From PVC group bacterium (GTDB lineage: Bacteria; Omnitrophota; Gorgyraeia; B26-G9), in contig JAAEQR010000209.1 of the NCBI GenBank assembly GCA_024231215.1, positions 1 to 42,496 of the forward strand: DNA of 42,496 bases. The letters run 5' to 3'. Positions 38,928-42,496 of this stretch are shown here, piece after piece. The position numbers were made by a program, and so were the translations under genes. A model generated the notes under the pieces. The model saw only the letters and a list, made by a program, of their open reading frames with translations, was not told the DNA's origin and made no database searches. Each line of letters begins with the position of its first letter. Positions within the stretch are counted from its first letter, which is position 1.

Positions 38928-38951
38928 GGCCCCGGTTGTTACTCCAGGGCC
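38928..38951 (-). other. stem-loop between decoration-like and connector genes
   Basis: On the minus strand GGCCCTGG / CCGGGGCC (one G-U pair) encloses eight bases and is followed by ATATTTT. It is a likely weak terminator or attenuator lowering expression after the capsid genes. Confidence 0.55.
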
Positions 38952-38958
38952 TTATATA

Positions 38959-39453
38959 TTATGCTGTATCCGTTCCATCTGTGTAATTCCATCCATCATC
39001 AGTCACAATAGCAGTGCTATTACCAGTATCAAATAATGATAGACTGAAAAATATAGTGTCTGTAGTTGTGTTCGATAGTGTTGGGGTTGCTTTGATTCTC
39101 ACATACTGTTTACGCCCGTACAATGATAGATTGTATTGAGCTGCAAAGTCTGAAGTCGATAAACCACCACTTGGGGAAGTCTTCAGCAGTGTAGTCGCTT
39201 GCAATACTGTTGCTGCATCCCATGTTGAATTGTCTGCACTTTCTTCAATTTCTAATTTAAAAGATAGTGTTTTAGTTGCCGCTAGTGCTGCTGTCCCAAC
39301 TAATGAAATCATCAAAGAATATGTATTCTCTGTTAATTGCCTGTTGAAAGCCTCGGTCGTAACTGCTGCCGTCGCTCCGGCTGTCTGACTATATCCCATA
39401 CCAGTAATAAAAATCATTTTACGCCCGGCCTGGTCTTTGCCACCTAATCCCAT
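38959..39453 (-). CDS. hypothetical capsid-associated protein, possible decoration protein
   Basis: This 164-residue protein is rich in Thr, Ser and Ala and reads as a beta-sandwich (NTYSLMISLVGTAALAATKT, LSFKLEIEESADNSTWD, TDTIFFSLSLFDTG). It lies directly after the major capsid gene, where decoration or head fibre proteins are often encoded. No family is recognised. ATAGGT precedes the ATG. Confidence 0.55.
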   Translation of the reverse strand: MGLGGKDQAGRKMIFITGMGYSQTAGATAAVTTEAFNRQLTENTYSLMISLVGTAALAATKTLSFKLEIEESADNSTWDAATVLQATTLLKTSPSGGLSTSDFAAQYNLSLYGRKQYVRIKATPTLSNTTTDTIFFSLSLFDTGNSTAIVTDDGWNYTDGTDTA

Positions 39454-39495
39454 AATTTATACCTATATAATAATTAATAATAATTTAGTTTCTTT

Positions 39496-40857
39496 TTACG
39501 CTGGTATATAACCAGTTACATCAATATTAGTTACGGCTCCGATACTTGTTTCATATTTTGGTACGATTTCATTATAATCGATAACATTGAATACACTTGT
39601 ATCGTGAGTGAGCCCCGCACGTGTAGCTGCCGCACTATTGGTATAAGTCCCATTTCTCACAAACTCTATACGCATCGCAGGCCCGGCGAATACTGTTATA
39701 TCATCCACTAATACTACATATATATTAGTTTCATCTGTGCTGGCCGCTGTCGGTATGTGTTGCGTTGTGATAACTGGCATATTTGCCATTTTTGCATTAG
39801 GCCCCAATAGATCAGGGAAATACTTAATTGCGGTGCCTGAGTATACTTCATTGCTCAGGAAATATTTTGCAGCCGGATGCATGATTAATGCTTTTTTGGC
39901 ATTATCGTCATGTCCTAGTGTGGACATAATCGACAACACTTTTGTTAATGCTGTCATAACGCCCGCCGCTGTGCTCGCTAGTGCTGCTACTGTGGTACTT
40001 GATGGCAAATATGCCGTTAGTCCCTTAGGTATGTTGCTAGCTCCTGAGCCTGTAAGTAACCCTTCGTCTCTTTTTGTTGCTACTGCTTTTAATAGGTCCT
40101 GTGTAATGATTCTGGAATAACCAGGGGCAAACCTCAGCAGGTCGTTAGACACTTCAGAAATAGCATTAATTTTCTTCAATTGAATGCTTTCCTGGTTAAA
40201 TGCCGGTCTGGTCTCTGTGCTTGTATCTGGATTTTCCCCAATGTATTGAGCAGTTGTGACAGTGTCTTGCACGTTCCAAGTGTAATTAGCATGTGGCAAC
40301 TTGATTTTTCTAGCTCCTAATTTATCTATGCCGTTTGAATCCCTCAAAGCTTCTACAATACCAGAAGCAACAGTTTCAGGAATTAAGATACCAGCACTGG
40401 AGAGGTCACCAACAGAGCTATAAGCTTTTAAAGACTCTGTGAGTTCTTCAGTCTGCTTAAATGCAGCCTTCATCGCATAATCATCACTATTCTGCATAAA
40501 GTCCATAGTCATTTTAGCACTTGGACTATCTACGTTTTTGGCGTGGCTAACATCTACAAGGGCTTTAATTGCGGCCCCGGTTATATCCTCTTGTGTAAGT
40601 TCTCGCTCTTTCAGTACAATATTAGGAGCTGGTTTCTTTTTCGCTAGCTCGTTAATGTCTGACTTCAGGGACTCAAGGGACTTGGTCAGTTCCTCAATTT
40701 GTCCGTCTTTTTTATCAAAGGCTTTAATCTTATCTTCTAAGCCCTTGATCTTTTCATCGATAGCTACTATCTGCGTATCGGTGTTTGCTTTTAAATCGGC
40801 TTTCAAAGTCATTGTTTCGGACTTGATAGCTTCGATAATTTCTGTTAATTCTGGCAT
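39496..40857 (-). CDS. major capsid protein, HK97 fold, with N-terminal delta domain
   Basis: This 453-residue protein has about 80 residues of coiled coil at the N terminus (DEKIKGLEDKIKAFDKKDG), the scaffolding-like delta domain cut off by the protease in HK97-type phages. The shell part has LIPETVASGIVEALRD, then ISEVSNDLLRFAPGY, LLTGSGASNIPKGL and LTHDTSVFNVIDY near the end, typical of the family. AAAGGG precedes the ATG. It follows the protease gene by two bases. Confidence 0.92.
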   Translation of the reverse strand: MPELTEIIEAIKSETMTLKADLKANTDTQIVAIDEKIKGLEDKIKAFDKKDGQIEELTKSLESLKSDINELAKKKPAPNIVLKERELTQEDITGAAIKALVDVSHAKNVDSPSAKMTMDFMQNSDDYAMKAAFKQTEELTESLKAYSSVGDLSSAGILIPETVASGIVEALRDSNGIDKLGARKIKLPHANYTWNVQDTVTTAQYIGENPDTSTETRPAFNQESIQLKKINAISEVSNDLLRFAPGYSRIITQDLLKAVATKRDEGLLTGSGASNIPKGLTAYLPSSTTVAALASTAAGVMTALTKVLSIMSTLGHDDNAKKALIMHPAAKYFLSNEVYSGTAIKYFPDLLGPNAKMANMPVITTQHIPTAASTDETNIYVVLVDDITVFAGPAMRIEFVRNGTYTNSAAATRAGLTHDTSVFNVIDYNEIVPKYETSIGAVTNIDVTGYIPA

Positions 40858-40859
40858 GT

Positions 40860-41492
40860 TTAGCCCTTTAAATTATTGAAAGTGTTGTGAATTGTAGAAA
40901 TAATATCTTTTTGCTTGTAGTTTGCTAGTTCTGATTTTAATTGCTCATTTTCTTCTCTTTTTGCATCCAATGAAGCGGCCCGGGTTGCTCCTGGGTTCGC
41001 TGGGATATTAACAATAGAGATTTCTAATAATTCTGATTCCTCAATGAAGTACAATTTTTCACCCTTATGATCTAGGGATACCCCGCCATTATCTAGTTCA
41101 TATTTAGTGGGCTTTCTGTATCCTGCTTTGATAATTCTTATTCGTACGCTAACACTCCTGAGCGTCTTATTTTTGACCTTTTCAAATATTGCCACGTCTT
41201 CAGGTGTTATGTTATCAAACTCTATTTTTGCATATGTTGTTTTTGTTGCTTGATCCCGTCTGATATCAACTACTTTTCCTATCGGCATCCCTTGCGAGTC
41301 ATGGTTAAATAAAACAACCCCGTTATAATCCTGGGTTTTTATCCCTTTTTGAATTATTATTTCCCCGTGTCTGTCCTGTTGCTGTGTGCTGATAGGGAAT
41401 TCTATAATATTCGTGTCCGTCCCGTCTTCAGCCTTGATAATGCTAATGTCCTTCGGGTCCGGGTTGTAACATTTTAATATGGTATCTGGCAT
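40860..41492 (-). CDS. prohead protease (HK97 S78 family)
   Basis: This 210-residue serine protease cuts the capsid delta domain during maturation. It has EFPISTQQQDRHGEII at the start, FNHDSQGMPIGKV (catalytic His region), LRSVSVRI (catalytic Ser) and LLEISIVNIPANPGA near the end, all in family order. The C-terminal 30 residues are a coiled coil. It lies between the portal-MuF and capsid genes. AGGAG precedes ATG 41492. Confidence 0.92.
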   Translation of the reverse strand: MPDTILKCYNPDPKDISIIKAEDGTDTNIIEFPISTQQQDRHGEIIIQKGIKTQDYNGVVLFNHDSQGMPIGKVVDIRRDQATKTTYAKIEFDNITPEDVAIFEKVKNKTLRSVSVRIRIIKAGYRKPTKYELDNGGVSLDHKGEKLYFIEESELLEISIVNIPANPGATRAASLDAKREENEQLKSELANYKQKDIISTIHNTFNNLKG

Positions 41493-41505
41493 TTTGATAA
41501 CTCCT

Positions 41506-42496
41506 TTATTTTGGCCGTGGCCTCATTATACATCTACAATTTATAACTTCTCCGGCCTTTTCACCACCGCCCGGATACTTGGTTTTTCCTTGTGATTTTC
41601 CGCTTTCATCAACATATTCATAATTGCCGTTTTTATCTGCATACGTTCCATCCAACTTTTTATGACTTGGTCTTACTCTTTTATCTCTCTCTGTTATCCA
41701 CTGTCTTCTAATATTATGCGATTTATAAACTTCATATGCACTATGATTGTTGATCTGTGTGCTGGTCGTCCGTGCTATTCTTTCAGCTTTCCAACCGCCA
41801 AAATCATCATAGTATTTGTTCGCTGCTGTGAATATCTCATATTGTGTATTGATTCGACCTGTTAATAATTGCCTGGTTAAATCATCTTTCATAGTACCAT
41901 GTATTGTAACAATCTTTTCTAGACTTTCTTTCATCACTGACTTTGTGAATTGCTCAAACTCATAATCAGTAACATCAACTTTTCCAAGCTTTTCAGCTGC
42001 TAAAATTCCTAGTGTTGTTACGTCTTCCATCATTGGGACTACATACAAATATAAATCTTGCAAGAACTGTTTTTCTGGAACAATATCATCAATATCAAAA
42101 TATATTGGCTTTCCGTCATCGTCTTTTTTTGCCGGATTCCAAACATGATTTGTCTTCAAGATCTTTGCAGATTGTTTCTTTAGTCCCTTGTTAATCGTCT
42201 TACTATATTCATCTATAAATAGTTTCAATGCCTTGTGTAGGCTTTTTGTACCTTTGTCCAAAGCTTTTACATTTTCATTCCAAAATTTGGCCCGACTGCC
42301 CGAAAAAAAAGGGTCGGCACTCTTTTCCTTGTTATCATCCTCGCTGTCTTCTTCTTCTTTGGGCTCCTCGTCTTCAGGCTTCGCTTCTACGGGCTTTTCT
42401 TCTGCCGGCTCACTTATCGGACGGCCTGCAATTCTCGGCTCATCCCCGCCCTCTATTGGCTCTAATCCTTCGCTAATACGTTGCTCATTTATTGAA
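41506..42496 (-). CDS. MuF/SPP1 gp7-like domain, C-terminal part of the portal-MuF fusion
   Basis: This is the C-terminal part of the 703-residue frame that begins at 1262 (bases 42356-42496 repeat 1-141). The acidic linker runs through EPKEEEDSEDDNKEKS, then DPFFSGSRAKFW leads into about 250 residues of the Phage_Mu_F/SPP1 gp7 minor head family. Its hallmarks are ARTTSTQINNHSAYEVY, WITERDKRVRPSHKKLDG and GEVINCRCIMRP. MuF-type proteins sit in the head near the portal and can enter the cell. The TTG at 42261 could start a separate 251-residue protein but has no good binding site, and the frame is open and continuous from the portal. Confidence 0.88.
   Translation of the reverse strand, partial: SINEQRISEGLEPIEGGDEPRIAGRPISEPAEEKPVEAKPEDEEPKEEEDSEDDNKEKSADPFFSGSRAKFWNENVKALDKGTKSLHKALKLFIDEYSKTINKGLKKQSAKILKTNHVWNPAKKDDDGKPIYFDIDDIVPEKQFLQDLYLYVVPMMEDVTTLGILAAEKLGKVDVTDYEFEQFTKSVMKESLEKIVTIHGTMKDDLTRQLLTGRINTQYEIFTAANKYYDDFGGWKAERIARTTSTQINNHSAYEVYKSHNIRRQWITERDKRVRPSHKKLDGTYADKNGNYEYVDESGKSQGKTKYPGGGEKAGEVINCRCIMRPRPK
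42356..42496. repeat. terminal direct repeat, right copy
   Basis: Identical to 1-141; see that entry. It should be removed when the genome is closed to 42,355 bp. Confidence 0.95.

Noticed and set aside
1-42496. Many plus-strand open frames of 60-150 codons
   Set aside because: They lie opposite well-supported minus-strand genes, lack binding sites and have shadow-type composition. No plus-strand operon or promoter is needed to explain the genome.
1-42496. Alternative genetic code (recoded TAG or TGA)
   Set aside because: TAA, TGA and TAG all occur as stops at sensible gene ends with tight overlaps to the next start, and core genes read through fully under the standard bacterial code.
1-42496. 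tRNA genes
   Set aside because: No cloverleaf-like sequence with conserved T-arm and CCA-end features was seen in the few intergenic gaps; a tRNA finder would settle it.

Overview
The window is one complete tailed-phage genome from an assembled (probably metagenomic) contig. The first 141 bases are repeated exactly as the last 141, so the contig closes into a circle of 42,355 bp. The DNA is AT-rich and every convincing gene lies on the minus strand. Genes are packed end to end, often with ATGA overlaps, and most have GGAG/AAGGAG-type ribosome binding sites. That argues for a host that uses Shine-Dalgarno initiation, but the host cannot be named from the sequence. HK97-type head genes, a 920-residue tape measure, a tail-chaperone frameshift and no sheath or contractile baseplate genes point to a siphovirus. 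I see no integrase, CI-like repressor, tRNA, rRNA or CRISPR array, so a virulent life style is the simplest reading.

Layout, read in the direction of transcription (high to low coordinates, across the circle). (1) Packaging and head: small terminase (3.1 kb), large terminase, a portal-MuF fusion that spans the contig ends, prohead protease, major capsid protein, a possible decoration protein and head-tail connectors (41.5-37.4 kb). (2) Tail: major tail protein, frameshifted chaperone pair, tape measure and distal tail protein (37.4-32.2 kb), closed by a terminator at 32.1 kb. (3) A separate unit with a membrane microprotein, a 703-residue tail protein, an adenine-type methyltransferase and a 448-residue structural protein (32.05-27.4 kb), closed by a terminator at 27.37 kb. 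(4) Early region under two near-identical promoters (27.3 and 25.45 kb): RecB-like exonuclease, RDF-like protein, a coiled-coil protein and many small unknown genes. (5) Replication (18.1-15.6 kb): a third promoter, a ribbon-helix-helix protein, an initiator carrying an 11-bp iteron array, and a DnaC-type helicase loader. (6) Small accessory genes, YopX paralogues, HNH endonuclease, C5 methyltransferase, holin/spanin candidates and M15 endolysin (15.6-7.5 kb), closed by a terminator at 7.3 kb. (7) Tail fibre genes (7.3-3.1 kb) leading back into the terminase.

The observations I would check first are the portal-MuF fusion, the large terminase with no normal start codon next to an A6 run, the helically phased iterons inside the initiator gene, the duplicated early promoter, and a cluster of three direct repeats with a GC-rich hairpin just upstream of the replication genes.
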